Origin: Chromobacterium alticapitis
Lineage (GTDB): Bacteria > Pseudomonadota > Gammaproteobacteria > Burkholderiales > Chromobacteriaceae
Assembly: GCF_002924365.1 (NCBI RefSeq)
Contig: NZ_PQWB01000051.1
Span: 62,001 to 126,000 of the forward strand
DNA: 64,000 nucleotides
Direction of reading: 5' to 3'
Part shown: piece by piece, positions 15,816 to 26,480 of the stretch
How the letters are laid out: every line of letters begins with the position of its first letter
Position numbering within the stretch: position 1 is the first letter of the stretch
Notes under the pieces: generated by a model
Seen by the model: the letters and a program-made list of their open reading frames with translations, nothing else
The model's database searches: none
What the model was told of the DNA's origin: nothing
Position numbers and translations under genes: made by a program

Positions 15816-17072
15816 TCAGCGGCGCATCGAGTCGAAGAATGCCTGGTTCGACTTGGTCGCCTTGATCTTGTCCTGCAGGAATTCCATCGCTTCGAGATCG
15901 TCCATCGGGTACAAGAGCTTGCGCAGCACCCAGATGCGTTGCAGCTGATCCTGCGGAATCAGCAACTCTTCGCGGCGCGTGCCGGAGCGGTTGATGTTCA
16001 TCGCCGGGAAGATGCGCTTTTCGGCCATCTTGCGGTCCAGATGGATTTCGCAGTTGCCGGTGCCCTTGAACTCTTCGTAGATCACGTCATCCATGCGGCT
16101 GCCGGTGTCGATCAGCGCAGTGGCGATGATGGTCAGGCTGCCGCCCTCTTCCACATTGCGCGCGGCGCCGAAGAAGCGCTTCGGGCGTTGCAGCGCGTTG
16201 GCGTCCACGCCGCCGGTCAGCACCTTGCCGGAAGCCGGCACCACGGTGTTGTAGGCGCGGGCCAGGCGGGTCACGGAGTCCAGCAGGATGACCACGTCCT
16301 TCTTGTGCTCGACCAGGCGCTTGGCCTTCTCGATGACCATTTCCGCCACTTGCACGTGGCGGGTGGCCGGCTCGTCGAAGGTGGACGACACCACTTCGCC
16401 GCGCACCGAGCGTTGCATTTCCGTCACTTCTTCCGGACGCTCGTCGATCAGCAGCACGATCAGCACCGCGTCCGGATGGTTGGCGGTGATGGCGTGCGCG
16501 ATGTGCTGCAGCATCACCGTTTTACCGGACTTCGGCGGCGCCACCAGCAGCGCGCGCTGGCCGCGGCCGATGGGCGCGATCAGGTCGATGATGCGGCCGG
16601 TGATGTTCTCTTCGGCGCGGATGTCGCGCTCCAGCTTGAACTGCTCGGTCGGGAACAGCGGCGTCAAGTTCTCGAACAGGATCTTGTGCTTCGAATTCTC
16701 CGGCGCCTCGCCGTTGACCTTGTCCACCTTCACCAGCGCGAAATAGCGCTCGCCATCCTTCGGCGTGCGGATTTCGCCCTCGATGGAATCGCCGGTATGC
16801 AGATTGAAGCGGCGGATTTGCGAGGGGCTGACGTAGATGTCGTCCGGTCCGGCCAAATAGGAGGTGTCCGGGCTGCGCAGGAAACCGAAGCCGTCCGGCA
16901 ACACTTCCAGCGTGCCCTCGCCGAAGATGCTCTCGCCCTTCTTGGCCTGGTTTTTCAGAAGCGCGAAGATCAGGTCCTGTTTGCGCAGCCGGTTGGCGCC
17001 TTCGATCTCGTTGGAAATCGCCATTTCCACGAGTTCTGAAACATGAAGATGTTTGAGATCAGATAAGTGCAT
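15816..17072 (-). CDS. rho: Transcription termination factor Rho
   Basis: Rho is the hexameric RNA-dependent ATPase that ends transcription at C-rich rut sites. The 418-residue protein is the standard size. The N-terminal helix bundle begins MHLSDLKHL; the cold-shock-like RNA-binding domain has GFGFLR; Walker A is APPKSGKT; Walker B region is [16 protein letters not shown]; the C-terminal R-loop [12 protein letters not shown] and P-loop neighbours are intact. It lies downstream of trxA with a 124-base gap, the order trxA-rho also seen in enterobacteria. Confidence 0.98.
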   Translation of the reverse strand: MHLSDLKHLHVSELVEMAISNEIEGANRLRKQDLIFALLKNQAKKGESIFGEGTLEVLPDGFGFLRSPDTSYLAGPDDIYVSPSQIRRFNLHTGDSIEGEIRTPKDGERYFALVKVDKVNGEAPENSKHKILFENLTPLFPTEQFKLERDIRAEENITGRIIDLIAPIGRGQRALLVAPPKSGKTVMLQHIAHAITANHPDAVLIVLLIDERPEEVTEMQRSVRGEVVSSTFDEPATRHVQVAEMVIEKAKRLVEHKKDVVILLDSVTRLARAYNTVVPASGKVLTGGVDANALQRPKRFFGAARNVEEGGSLTIIATALIDTGSRMDDVIYEEFKGTGNCEIHLDRKMAEKRIFPAMNINRSGTRREELLIPQDQLQRIWVLRKLLYPMDDLEAMEFLQDKIKATKSNQAFFDSMRR

Positions 17073-17196
17073 AGCAGTCGTGAGGTCGACTCGGTAGTGT
17101 TCGGGCGGGACGCCGTCGGGGGTGTGGAAGCGGAAACGGAGCGGGCGGCTGTTTTATGCCACCCGCCTTGAAGATTGTGCGTGGAGAATAGACGCT

Positions 17197-17523
17197 TTAC
17201 AGAACGCTGTCAATGAAGGCGGTCAGCTGGCTTTTGGACAGCGCGCCGACCTTGGTGCCGGCTACCTGGCCGTCCTTGAACACCATCAGCGTCGGGATGC
17301 CGCGGATGCCGAACTTGGGCGGCGTCAGCTCGTTCTGGTCGATGTTCAGCTTGGCCACTTTCAGGCGGCCGGCGTATTCCTTGGAAACCTCGTCCAGGAT
17401 GGGGGCGATCATCTTGCACGGACCGCACCATTCCGCCCAGTAATCAACCAGCACCGGGGTGTCGGCTTTCAGCACGTCCTGCTCGAAAGAATCGTCGGTA
17501 ATGTGTTGGATCAGCTCGCTCAT
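17197..17523 (-). CDS. trxA: Thioredoxin 1
   Basis: A 108-residue cytosolic disulfide reductase. The active site WCGPC has Cys33 and Cys36; the cis-Pro motif [11 protein letters not shown] and the conserved Asp in VDYWAEW are present. The ATG at 17523 gives exactly the standard thioredoxin length; the longer open frame upstream to 17775 crosses the divergent fabI promoter region and is not credible. It reads toward rho and may be cotranscribed with it. Confidence 0.97.
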   Translation of the reverse strand: MSELIQHITDDSFEQDVLKADTPVLVDYWAEWCGPCKMIAPILDEVSKEYAGRLKVAKLNIDQNELTPPKFGIRGIPTLMVFKDGQVAGTKVGALSKSQLTAFIDSVL

Positions 17524-17680
17524 GGCTTCCTCGTCGAATTGTTGAAACTTGCCTAATTTCGGATGGTAGCAACTGAAAGCGCGGCGGGCAACCGCGCCGC
17601 GTGCCGGGGAATCTCGGTCTATCATCGGCTTATCAGACACTCGACCAAGCCGGCGTATGCTGCAAATCGCCGCCATTCGG

Positions 17681-17686
17681 TATAAT
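17681..17686 (+). promoter_or_regulatory. fabI: Probable -10 element of the fabI promoter
   Basis: A perfect TATAAT stands 30 bases before the fabI ATG in the trxA-fabI divergent gap. No good -35 is visible at the usual distance, so activation or an imperfect -35 is possible. Confidence 0.5.
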
Positions 17687-17716
17687 GACGCGCTGTTTAC
17701 ACGAGAAGGACACCCA

Positions 17717-18502
17717 ATGGGCTTTCTGCAAGGCAAGAAAATCCTCATTACCGGCATGATCTCCAACCGCTCCATCGCTTACGGCATCGCGCAAGCCTGT
17801 CATCGCGAGGGCGCGGAACTGGCTTTCACCTACGTGGTGGACAAGCTGGAAGACCGCGTCCGCGAAATGGCCGCGGACTTCGGCTCCAAGCTGGTTTTCC
17901 GCTGCGACGTGCAGAGCGACGACGAGATCAACCAGCTGTTCGCCGAGCTGGGCAAGGAATGGGACGGCCTGGATGGCCTGGTGCACTCGATAGGCTTCGC
18001 CCCGCGCGAAGCGCTGGAAGGCGACTTCCTGGATTCGCTGAGCCGCGAAGCGTTCCAGATCGCCCATGACGTGTCGTCGTACAGTTTCCCGGCGCTGGCC
18101 AAGGCCGCGCGCCCGATGATGCAGGGCCGCAAGGCCTCGCTGCTGACGCTGTCCTATCTCGGCGCCGTGCGCGCCGTGCCCAACTACAATGTGATGGGCT
18201 TGGCCAAGGCCAGCCTGGAGGCCTCGGTGCGCTTCATGGCCGCCAGCCTGGGCAAGGAAGGCATACGCGTGAACGGCATCTCCGCCGGCCCGATCAAGAC
18301 CCTGGCAGCCGCCGGCATTTCCGGCTTCTCCAAGCTCTTGAACATGGCGGCCGGCCAGGCTTGCCTGCGCCGCAACGTCACCACGGAAGAAGTAGGCAAT
18401 GCCGCCGCCTTCATGCTGTCCGACCTGTCTTCCGGCATCACCGGCGAGATCACCTACGTCGACGCCGGCTACAGCATCAACGCTCTGAACGTGCCGGAAT
18501 AA
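17717..18502 (+). CDS. fabI: Enoyl-[acyl-carrier-protein] reductase (NADH), FabI
   Basis: FabI reduces trans-2-enoyl-ACP in the last step of each fatty-acid elongation cycle; it is the triclosan target. The 261-residue protein is an SDR with the divergent nucleotide motif [13 protein letters not shown], the catalytic Tyr147 and Tyr157 and Lys164 (Tyr-x6-Lys), and the DAGYSI C-terminus, each one position later than in E. coli. The ATG at 17717 follows GAGAAGGA at 17703-17710. Confidence 0.97.
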   Translation: MGFLQGKKILITGMISNRSIAYGIAQACHREGAELAFTYVVDKLEDRVREMAADFGSKLVFRCDVQSDDEINQLFAELGKEWDGLDGLVHSIGFAPREALEGDFLDSLSREAFQIAHDVSSYSFPALAKAARPMMQGRKASLLTLSYLGAVRAVPNYNVMGLAKASLEASVRFMAASLGKEGIRVNGISAGPIKTLAAAGISGFSKLLNMAAGQACLRRNVTTEEVGNAAAFMLSDLSSGITGEITYVDAGYSINALNVPE

Positions 18503-18522
18503 TCGGCCGCAGCCTAATGAAC

Positions 18523-18552
18523 AAGCGACGCCGGCCTCCGCGTCGCTTTTTT
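18523..18552 (+). terminator. Intrinsic terminator of fabI
   Basis: AAGCGACGC (18523-18531) pairs with GCGTCGCTT (18540-18548) around an 8-base loop and runs into six Ts (18547-18552). It lies 20 bases after the stop. Confidence 0.9.
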
Positions 18553-18573
18553 CTTGTTCCGCGTCCTCGCCGC

Positions 18574-20982
18574 TCAGCCGCTGCCCGCGCGCAAGGGCCG
18601 CAGCGCCTCCAGCGAGCGGTAGAATACCAGGTCCAGATCCTCGACCAGGCTGGCAGCATCCACCAACTCGCCGGACTTGCCCAGTTGTTCCAGCGCGCGG
18701 CACAGCTCGGCCAGCCGCGCGGCGCCTATGCTGCCCGCGCCGTTCTTCAAGGCATGGGCGGCGCGGAACAGTTCCTTGCCGTCGCCATCCTTCGCCGCTT
18801 GGTGTATGCCCGCCAGCAGGCGCGGCCCTTCCTCCATCCAGGCCGCCGCCATGCGCGGCAAGAGTCCGGCGTCGATGTCGCGGATGGACGCCAGCGTCTG
18901 CGGATCCAGCCAGTCGTCCTCCGCCTCCCGCTCTGCCGCGGTCAGCCCCGGCTCGCACGGCCCAGGCGCCAGCCAGCGCGCCAACGTTTCCAGCAAGGCT
19001 TTCTGCGTGAATGGCTTGGTCAGGTAATCGTCCATGCCCGCTTGCAGGCAGCGCTCGCGCTCGCCCGCTCCCGCGTTGGCGGTCAGCGCGACTATGGTCA
19101 GCCGCTGTCCGCCCGCCTCGCGCCGGCGGATGGCCTGCGTCGCCTGCCAACCGTCCAGCACCGGCATCTCGCAATCCATCAGCGCCAGATCGAAGCGGCT
19201 TTCCGCGCTGATCGCCAGCGCTTCCGCGCCGTTTCTGGCCAGCTCTACCGAGCAGCCCAGATTGCGCAGCATGGCCAGCGCCAGCTCCTGGTTGACCAGA
19301 TTGTCCTCGACCAGCAGCACCCGGCCGCTGAGCGTCTGCCGCGATGGGCCGTGCGCGGCCGTCGCCTGCGGCATGAGCGGCTGCAGCAAGGCGTTGTACA
19401 GATCGGAGCGGCGCACCGGCTTGGTCAGCACCTGGCTCGCCAGCCTGGCCGCGCTGTTCAGCCGCTGGAAATCGTCGGCGGCGGAGCTGAGGATGATGGC
19501 GCGCGGCGCGCGCTCGCCCAGCCGCTCCCGCACCGCCTCGAGAAACATCCGGCCATCCATGTCCGGCATCATCATGTCGGACAGGATCAGGTCGAAGCCA
19601 CCGTCCTGCGCGTCCAGCAGGCGCAGGGCATCCGCCGGGCGCTGGCAGGCGCTCACCTTGCATCGCCATGACTCCAGCTGGCGCTGCAGGATTTCCAGAT
19701 TGGTCGCATTATCGTCCAGCACCAGCACCCGCATGCGGCTCAGCAGCTCGGTCGGCTCCGGCGGCTGGCTGCGCGGAGCGCGCGGCAGCCGCAGCGTGAA
19801 GTGGAATTCCGTGCCGACGCCGGGCTCGCTCTCCAATTCGATGCGCCCCCCCATCATGCCGACCAGCCGCTGCGAAATCACCAGCCCCAGACCCGTCCCG
19901 CCGAAACGGCGCGTCGTGGAGCTGTCGGCCTGCGAGAACGGCTGGAACAGGCGGTCATGCCGCTCCGGCGCGATGCCTATGCCGGTATCGCGGACGCTGA
20001 AGCGGCAAACCACTTCGCCGCCGCCCCCCGACAACAACTCCACACGCGCCAGCACTTGGCCGGACTCGGTGAACTTGACCGCGTTGCCGACCAGATTGGT
20101 CAGCACCTGGCTCAGCCGCTTGCCGTCGCCCATCGCATCCACCGTTTCCAGCGGCAGCGCGCACATCAACTCCAACCCTTTGCCGCAAGCTATCGGCGCC
20201 AGGCGTTCGACAATCTCCTCCACCAGCAGGCTCAGGCAGAACGGCTGGCTATCCAGCTCGAAGCGGCCGGCCTCTATCTTGGAGAAGTCCAGAATGTCGC
20301 TGATGATGGACAGCAGGCTTTCGCCGGAACGGCTCGCCACATTGACGTAATGGCGCTGCTGCTCGTCCAGCCGCGTACGCAGCAAGAGATCGGTCATGCC
20401 TATCACGCCGTTCAGCGGCGTGCGGATCTCGTGGCTCATCACCGCCAGGAAATCGCTCTTGGCGCGGTTGGCCGCCTCGGCGGCGTCGCGCGCGTCGGCC
20501 AGCTCGGCGCTGCTGCGCCGCAGCTCGTCCAGCGCCTGGGTCAATTGCTGGTTGGCCTGCTGCAGGGCCAGGCTGCGCGCCTCCAGCGCCGTCTCGCGCT
20601 CATGCAGCTTCTGGTACAGCCGCACCCGGTTCAGCAGCAGATTGTCGTCCAGCGGCTTCATCAGATAGTCTACCGCGCCCAGGCCGTAGCCGCGGCTGAT
20701 GAACTCGTCGGCTTTGAAGATGGCGGTGACGAAGACGATGGGAATGCCGCGGGTGCGCTCGGTCATTTGCAGATGGCCCGCGGTTTCGAAGCCGTCCATG
20801 CCCGGCATCTGCACATCCAGCAGAATCAAATTGATCTCATGATCCAGCGTGGCCATCAGCGCCTCCTCGCCCGAGCCGGCTTCCAACACCTGGCATTCCG
20901 GCAAGCGCGACAGCAAGGCCCGCATCGTCACGAGGTTGGCGGGGTTGTCGTCCACCACCAGGATGGAAAATCCGCCGCTCAT
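18574..20982 (-). CDS. Multi-receiver hybrid histidine kinase (REC-HisKA-HATPase-REC-REC-Hpt), soluble
   Basis: An 802-residue phosphorelay protein without membrane segments. Order: REC1 with Asp56 in [11 protein letters not shown]; a coiled-coil linker (about 120-175); HisKA with His near 184 in [11 protein letters not shown]; HATPase with N box, DTGIGI and GGTGLGL; REC2 with Asp near 468 in [14 protein letters not shown]3 with Asp near 600 in [11 protein letters not shown]; and a C-terminal Hpt with His near 743 in [10 protein letters not shown]. All phospho-acceptors look intact. Its start overlaps the stop of the CheB-CheR fusion gene by the ATGA arrangement. No DNA-binding output is present, so the relay must act on another protein. 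Confidence 0.93.
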   Translation of the reverse strand: MSGGFSILVVDDNPANLVTMRALLSRLPECQVLEAGSGEEALMATLDHEINLILLDVQMPGMDGFETAGHLQMTERTRGIPIVFVTAIFKADEFISRGYGLGAVDYLMKPLDDNLLLNRVRLYQKLHERETALEARSLALQQANQQLTQALDELRRSSAELADARDAAEAANRAKSDFLAVMSHEIRTPLNGVIGMTDLLLRTRLDEQQRHYVNVASRSGESLLSIISDILDFSKIEAGRFELDSQPFCLSLLVEEIVERLAPIACGKGLELMCALPLETVDAMGDGKRLSQVLTNLVGNAVKFTESGQVLARVELLSGGGGEVVCRFSVRDTGIGIAPERHDRLFQPFSQADSSTTRRFGGTGLGLVISQRLVGMMGGRIELESEPGVGTEFHFTLRLPRAPRSQPPEPTELLSRMRVLVLDDNATNLEILQRQLESWRCKVSACQRPADALRLLDAQDGGFDLILSDMMMPDMDGRMFLEAVRERLGERAPRAIILSSAADDFQRLNSAARLASQVLTKPVRRSDLYNALLQPLMPQATAAHGPSRQTLSGRVLLVEDNLVNQELALAMLRNLGCSVELARNGAEALAISAESRFDLALMDCEMPVLDGWQATQAIRRREAGGQRLTIVALTANAGAGERERCLQAGMDDYLTKPFTQKALLETLARWLAPGPCEPGLTAAEREAEDDWLDPQTLASIRDIDAGLLPRMAAAWMEEGPRLLAGIHQAAKDGDGKELFRAAHALKNGAGSIGAARLAELCRALEQLGKSGELVDAASLVEDLDLVFYRSLEALRPLRAGSG

Positions 20983-22679
20983 CGCGCCTCCCCTTTGCCA
21001 AGCCGGTACACATGGCTGCCGCCGCGATAAGGTATGAAACCGGCGTCCAGGGCCTGGCGGTGCAGGCCGTCCTGCGGCCCCAGCGCCAAAAAGCCTTCGG
21101 CATGCAGCGAGCGCGCGAAACGGCGCAACACTTGGCGCTGCAGCTCGGCGTCGAAATAGATCAATACATTGCGGCAGACGATGAGCTGGAATTCATTGAA
21201 AATGCCGTCCTCGGTCAGGGAATGGCGATAGAACAGGATGCGCTGGCGCAGCCTGTCGTCCATTTGCAAGAAACGCCCATTGGCCGAGAGATAAGCATCG
21301 AACAGCCGCGCGCCGCCGCTGGCGAGATAGTTCTCGCGATTGGCCGCCAGCGCGCCGGCTGGAAACAGCCCGCAGCTGCCCAGCTTCAGCTGGTAGGGAT
21401 TCAGGTCGGTGGCGAACAGGTGGCTGCGGTCGAGCAACCCCAGCTCGTCCAGCTCGATGGCCAGCGAATACGCTTCCTCGCCGGTGGCGCAGCCGGCCGA
21501 CCACAGCTTGAGCAGCGGGAAGCTGGCCAGATAGGGCAGGATTTCGTCGCGCAGCAGCTTCAACTGGACCGGATGGCGGAAAAAACTGGTCACGCCGACC
21601 GGCAGCTCGGCGCATAGCCGTTCGAACAGCGCGGCGTCGGTCAGCACCGCTCGCTGGAAATCGCAGAAGGCGCGCAGGTTGAATTGCCCCATCAGATTGC
21701 GGAAGCGCCGCTTCAGGCTGTCTTGCTGGTAATGACGGAAGTCATGGCCGTAGTGGCTGGCCAAGGCCTCCAGGAACAGCGCCAACAGGTCGCCGTCCGG
21801 CTCGGCGGCCTCCCCGGCCGCCGCCGACGCCACGATGCTGGCGATGGCCGGCAGCTTCAATACAAAATCGTAATGCCCGCCGTTGCGAGCCGCGTCCGGC
21901 ATGGCGCGCGCAGGCGCGCACTCCTCGCCGTCCTCCACGATGACGCAGCCGCCGGCCTGGCGCAGCGCGGCGCAGCCGTCCGCGCCGTCATGGCCATAGC
22001 CGCACAGCAGCACCGCCATCGCGCCGTCGCCGTACTCGCCGGCCAGCGACTGGAACAGCGCGTCTATGGACGGCCGGGCGAATTGGATCTGGCGGTCGCG
22101 GGTCAGGTAGACATAGCCATGGGCGACTTTCATATGGTGGCCGGGCGGAGCCACGTAAATCGCGCCGGGGCGGATCGGCGTCATGTGCTGCGGCATCTCC
22201 ACCGCGTAATCGGTGCGCGTCTTCAAGAGCCTGTCCAGCAGATTGGCCTGGTTTTCCTGCACGTGCTGGGCGATGAACACGGCGATGTCGGACGGCGGCA
22301 GCCGCTCGACCAGAAACAGAATGCCCTCCAGGCTCTGCGCCGACCCCGCCATCGCCAGCGCGCGCAAGGGCGGCCGCGCCGCCGGCTGCTCCAGCCTGGC
22401 CGCGACCTGCCGCGCCGGCAGGTTCAAGCGCGACAGGCTGTGCGCCAGCAAGGCGTGATAGGCCTGGATCTTGAGCTTGCCGCCGGCATCCAGCCGGTCC
22501 GAGATGGCGGTGAACAACTCCGCCGGCAGAATATCCGCGTCGTAGAAGCTGAGCTCCAGCGGCTCCTCCAGGCGGTCTCTCAACAAGGCCAGCAGGGCCG
22601 CGCGGTCTTCCTCCGCCTCCAGGCGGCCCAACACCGCCGCCTTGCACTGCCCGCCCCGCCGTTGCGCCGTCACGCTCAT
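20979..22679 (-). CDS. CheB-CheR fusion (methylesterase-methyltransferase) without receiver domain
   Basis: A 566-residue fusion. Residues 1-105 form an N-terminal domain I cannot name with certainty (a STAS-like fold is possible). Residues 106-270 resemble a CheB methylesterase, with candidate triad Ser113, His139 and Asp231 (GYGHDGADG). Residues 300-566 are a CheR-type methyltransferase with the SAM-binding [21 protein letters not shown] and [10 protein letters not shown]. The REC domain of classical CheB is missing; the ATG start at 22679 overlaps the stop of the upstream kinase, and its own stop overlaps the start of the next kinase. Tight coupling suggests it modifies or is controlled by these kinases. 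Confidence 0.88.
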   Translation of the reverse strand: MSVTAQRRGGQCKAAVLGRLEAEEDRAALLALLRDRLEEPLELSFYDADILPAELFTAISDRLDAGGKLKIQAYHALLAHSLSRLNLPARQVAARLEQPAARPPLRALAMAGSAQSLEGILFLVERLPPSDIAVFIAQHVQENQANLLDRLLKTRTDYAVEMPQHMTPIRPGAIYVAPPGHHMKVAHGYVYLTRDRQIQFARPSIDALFQSLAGEYGDGAMAVLLCGYGHDGADGCAALRQAGGCVIVEDGEECAPARAMPDAARNGGHYDFVLKLPAIASIVASAAAGEAAEPDGDLLALFLEALASHYGHDFRHYQQDSLKRRFRNLMGQFNLRAFCDFQRAVLTDAALFERLCAELPVGVTSFFRHPVQLKLLRDEILPYLASFPLLKLWSAGCATGEEAYSLAIELDELGLLDRSHLFATDLNPYQLKLGSCGLFPAGALAANRENYLASGGARLFDAYLSANGRFLQMDDRLRQRILFYRHSLTEDGIFNEFQLIVCRNVLIYFDAELQRQVLRRFARSLHAEGFLALGPQDGLHRQALDAGFIPYRGGSHVYRLGKGEAR

Positions 22680-25600
22680 GCGCCGCGCCCCTCGCACCAC
22701 TGCGCGGCCTTGGCCACCAGCATGTCGTAATCGACGGGCTTGGACAGGTAGTCGTCGGCGCCGGCGGCCAGTATTTTCTCGCGCTCCGCCGGCAGGGCCT
22801 TGGCTGTGATCGCCACCACCGGAATGGCGGACCATGCCGGGTTGGCGCGTATGGCCGCAATGGCCTGGTAGCCGTCCATCTCCGGCATCATGATGTCCAT
22901 CAGCACCAGGTCCGCTTCATTCTGCTGCAGATACTCCAGCGCGCGGCGGCCGTTGATGGCGCTGGACAGCCTGGCGCCATGGCGCTCCAGGGCCGCCGTC
23001 ATCACGAACAGATTGCGCGGATCGTCGTCCACCACCAGGATGCGGCGGCCTTCCAGCAAGCGGCTGCCGGCCACGCTTGCCGCGGGCGCCTTCAAGGCGG
23101 CCTGCTGCCGCGGCACATCGCGCAGGAAGCGCTCCACGTTTTCCAATAGCCGCTGCCCGGCCTGCGGCGTTTTGACGATGATGCAGTCGGTATAGGCGCG
23201 CAGCGCCACCTCGTCCTCTTCGCCCGGATTGCGGCCCGCGTAGAACACCAGCGAAATGGACGGCTCGGCCTCGCGCAGCGCCGCGGCGATGGCCAGGCTG
23301 TCGGCCGCGGGCGCGTCGCCGAGATCCACGATGGCCAGCCGGCAGCGCAGCTCGCGCAGCAGGGTTCGCCAGTCAGCGTCAGGGCCGGCGCCCACTACCG
23401 CCCCCGCGGTCTCGCCCACCAGGCCCGCCACTTCGTCTCGGCCGATGCCGCCGCGCTCCACCACCAGGATGCCGCCGCTGCCGCCGGCCACCGCGCGCAC
23501 CAGTTCGGCCTCCGCCGCCGCCAGCAGCTTGTCGCTGGCCGGCTTGCGCAGGAAGCCGATGGCGCCTTGCTGCAGCAAGGCTTCGTCGCGGTCGCGCGCC
23601 GACACGATGTATACCGGGATGGATGCCAGCGCCGGCCGCGTTTTCAGCTCATGCAAGACCTGGGTGCCGTCCATGTCCGGCAGGCCCAGGTCCAGCAGGA
23701 TGCCGGCCGGCTGATGCCGCCCCGCCAACGCCAAGCCCTCGCCGCCGCTGCCGGCCAGCAGCGTCTTGTAGCCCAGCCGGCGGTTCATCGCCAACAGCAT
23801 CTGGCCGAACACCGGATCGTCGTCTATCAGCAGCACCGCCTGTTCGCCGGATTTCAGCGCGGCGCGGTCGTCGCGCGCAGGCTCCAGCTCGCCTATCGGC
23901 GCCGTCAGGCCTCCCGCCTCCCGCTCGGCGCCGCCGCTGTCCGGCAGCCAAACGATGAATTCGCTGCCTTCGCCCGGCTTGCTTCTCAGCTCTATGGTGC
24001 CGCCCAGCATCTGGGCGAAGCGCAGGCTGATGGTGAGGCCCAGTCCGGTGCCGCCGAACTCGCGCGAGGTGGAGCCGTCCGCCTGCTGGAAGGCCTCGAA
24101 AATCACGCTCTTCTTTTCTTCCGGAATGCCGATGCCGGTGTCGCGCACGCTGAGCCGTATCGGCAAAGCCGCGTCGGCATGCAGGCTCAGTTGGAAAGTG
24201 ATGCCGCCCTGGCGGGTGAACTTGATGGCGTTGGTCAGCAGATTGCGCAGAATCTGCGACAGCTTGTCCGGGTCCGATACGAAGTCACGCCGCAGTTGGT
24301 CGTCCACGACGAAATCCAGCCCCTTGTCGCGCGCCAGGTGTTCGAACATGCCCTGCAGCTCGGCGCACAGATCGCGGCTGCTCAGCGTGGACAGGTGCAC
24401 GTCCATGCGCCCCGCCTCCACCTTGGACAGGTCCAACACGTCGTTGATCAGCCTGAGCAGGTCTTCGCCGGAGCGGTGTATCACCTGCGCCCATTTCTGC
24501 GCCTCGCCCTGCACCTGGCCGTCCTCGTTGCCGACCATCATCTTGGACAACAGGATGATGGAATTCAGCGGCGTGCGCAGTTCGTGCGACATATTGGCCA
24601 GGAACTCGGACTTGTACTTGCTGGCCTGGTCCAGCTGCCTGGCCTTGGCCTCCTGCTGCCGCCGGCCCTCCTCCAGCTCCTGGTTCTGCTGCTCCAGCTG
24701 CTGCTGCGACTCCTCCATCTGCGCGTTAGCCTGCTGCAACTCCTCGGTCTGCTGCCGCAGCAACTGTTGCGCCTCCTCCATCTGGGCGTTGCTCTGCTGC
24801 AGCTCCTCGGATTGCTGCTGCAATTGCTGCTGCTGTTCTTCCATTTGCGCGTTGCTCTCGCGCAGCTGCTCGCTCTGCGCGCGCATTTCGCGTTCCGACT
24901 CCTCGCTGACCGCCAGCAACTTGCGGATGTGCACGCGCTGTTCGGCCACGAACAGGAAAGACGCCAGCATGCCGGTGACGTTGGCCAGGTATTCCTGCTT
25001 GCTCTCGTCGAAATGCTCGAAGCTGGACAGCTCGACCACGCCGACCAGCTCCTTCTCATGCAGCAAGGGGTAGGTGTAGGTGTAACGCGGCGGGGCCAGC
25101 ATGGTGCCGGTGACGATGGGCGCCACGTCCTCTCCGCTCACCTCAAGGATGATGGGCTTGCGCTCGCGCGCCACCTGGCCCACCGCGCCCTCGCCCAGCG
25201 CGAAGCTGGCGCCGAGGTTGTTGCGCTCGGTGTACATATAGCTGCCTATCAGGTCCAGCCGCTGCTCGGTGTCGCGGTACAGGTAGAACACGCCGCGCCC
25301 GGCGTCCAGATAGCGGCCTATCAGCCCGATGGCGGCGTCGGCCAGCTGCTCGGTGGTGAGGTCCCCGGTCAGCGCGGCGGAAATCTGGCCGTAGCCGTCC
25401 TTCAGCCAGTTGCGCCGCTCGTCCTCCACGCGCGCGCCGCGCAGCATCCGTATCATCTCGTTGATGGCGATGCCCAGCTTGTCCTTGGACGAGGCGAGCT
25501 TCACTTCCTGGCTCAGATCGCCCTGGCCGATGGCGTAGGCGCGGTTGGCCAGCCGCTCCATGGAGTCGACCAGGGATTTCAGCCGCGCCATCAGGCTGTT

Positions 25601-26410
25601 GTCATCGCCAGGCCGGAGCTTGATTTCGCTGCCCAGATCGCCTTCCGCCAGTTTCTCGGCGACGTCCGCCGCTTGCGCCGGCTCCCCGCCCAGGCTGCGC
25701 AGTATGGAACGGGTCGCCAATAGACCTATCGCGGCGATGATGAACAGAATGAGCGCGCTTAGCGCAATGGATTGCCGTATCGCCTGCCGCTTGGTGGTGG
25801 CTGCGTTTTCTGTCAGCTGCCTGGACAGTTCGACATTGAAATTGATATGGTCGTTGATCAGGCGGTACATCTGTTCGCTCAGGCCCCTCATCGCCCACAG
25901 CATTTCACGGCTCCGGCCCAGGCTGGACTCGTCATGCCTCGCCTCCGCCAACACCCTTTGCAACTGCTCGTCGTACGCCGCCCATAGCCGCTTGTCCCGC
26001 TCCAGCAGCGCCCTGTCCGCATCGTTGGACACGCACGACACCTTGTAGCAACCGTCCCGCTCGTACAGGCTCAGCGCCTTTTCCACGCCTTGGCGCCGTT
26101 GCTGCAGCATGCTTTCTATCTGTTGAAGCTGGGCCGGCTCGAAGGTGTGCACCCTGCGATTGACTTGGACCTCGGTATCCAGGAAATCGCGCCGCAAGGC
26201 ATCCAGTATGACAATGCTTGGCACCACATTGATATTGGCGTAATTGGCCCCGTCGTATATTTTCTCCATCAAGAACTGTTCCATCCCGGTCAACAGCGAG
26301 AGACCCAGCAGCGCCGCCGCCACCAGCAATGCCATGTTTTTGCCCACGGACAATTTCATGCGCCTCTCCAGCACGTCGCGGAACGATATCAACTGTTGCA
26401 GTTTAGACAA
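22676..26410 (-). CDS. Large membrane hybrid histidine kinase (periplasmic helical sensor-HAMP-GAF-HisKA-HATPase-REC-REC-like-REC)
   Basis: A 1244-residue sensor kinase. TM1 is about residues 25-45 and TM2 about 212-234, flanking a mostly helical periplasmic domain with a Cys pair (121 and 126). One or two HAMP modules (about 237-340), a GAF domain (about 345-500) and a long Gln/Glu-rich coiled coil (about 500-595) follow. HisKA has His near 605 in MSHELRTPLNS; HATPase boxes are intact. REC1 has Asp near 904 (LDLGLPDMDG) and REC3 Asp near 1170 (MDIMMPEMDG). The middle receiver-like segment (about 1000-1110) is degenerate. First gene of the three-gene minus-strand signalling operon. Confidence 0.92.
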   Translation of the reverse strand: MSKLQQLISFRDVLERRMKLSVGKNMALLVAAALLGLSLLTGMEQFLMEKIYDGANYANINVVPSIVILDALRRDFLDTEVQVNRRVHTFEPAQLQQIESMLQQRRQGVEKALSLYERDGCYKVSCVSNDADRALLERDKRLWAAYDEQLQRVLAEARHDESSLGRSREMLWAMRGLSEQMYRLINDHINFNVELSRQLTENAATTKRQAIRQSIALSALILFIIAAIGLLATRSILRSLGGEPAQAADVAEKLAEGDLGSEIKLRPGDDNSLMARLKSLVDSMERLANRAYAIGQGDLSQEVKLASSKDKLGIAINEMIRMLRGARVEDERRNWLKDGYGQISAALTGDLTTEQLADAAIGLIGRYLDAGRGVFYLYRDTEQRLDLIGSYMYTERNNLGASFALGEGAVGQVARERKPIILEVSGEDVAPIVTGTMLAPPRYTYTYPLLHEKELVGVVELSSFEHFDESKQEYLANVTGMLASFLFVAEQRVHIRKLLAVSEESEREMRAQSEQLRESNAQMEEQQQQLQQQSEELQQSNAQMEEAQQLLRQQTEELQQANAQMEESQQQLEQQNQELEEGRRQQEAKARQLDQASKYKSEFLANMSHELRTPLNSIILLSKMMVGNEDGQVQGEAQKWAQVIHRSGEDLLRLINDVLDLSKVEAGRMDVHLSTLSSRDLCAELQGMFEHLARDKGLDFVVDDQLRRDFVSDPDKLSQILRNLLTNAIKFTRQGGITFQLSLHADAALPIRLSVRDTGIGIPEEKKSVIFEAFQQADGSTSREFGGTGLGLTISLRFAQMLGGTIELRSKPGEGSEFIVWLPDSGGAEREAGGLTAPIGELEPARDDRAALKSGEQAVLLIDDDPVFGQMLLAMNRRLGYKTLLAGSGGEGLALAGRHQPAGILLDLGLPDMDGTQVLHELKTRPALASIPVYIVSARDRDEALLQQGAIGFLRKPASDKLLAAAEAELVRAVAGGSGGILVVERGGIGRDEVAGLVGETAGAVVGAGPDADWRTLLRELRCRLAIVDLGDAPAADSLAIAAALREAEPSISLVFYAGRNPGEEDEVALRAYTDCIIVKTPQAGQRLLENVERFLRDVPRQQAALKAPAASVAGSRLLEGRRILVVDDDPRNLFVMTAALERHGARLSSAINGRRALEYLQQNEADLVLMDIMMPEMDGYQAIAAIRANPAWSAIPVVAITAKALPAEREKILAAGADDYLSKPVDYDMLVAKAAQWCEGRGA

Positions 26411-26480
26411 TCAAGACAAACGCCAACCAAGGAAAACAGGCTAAACTGGAACATCGGGCATCTTTCCGAGGAGGAGACGC

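Noticed and set aside
17524-17775. Longer thioredoxin with an N-terminal extension
   Set aside because: The extension crosses the divergent fabI promoter and start; the ATG at 17523 gives the standard 108 residues.
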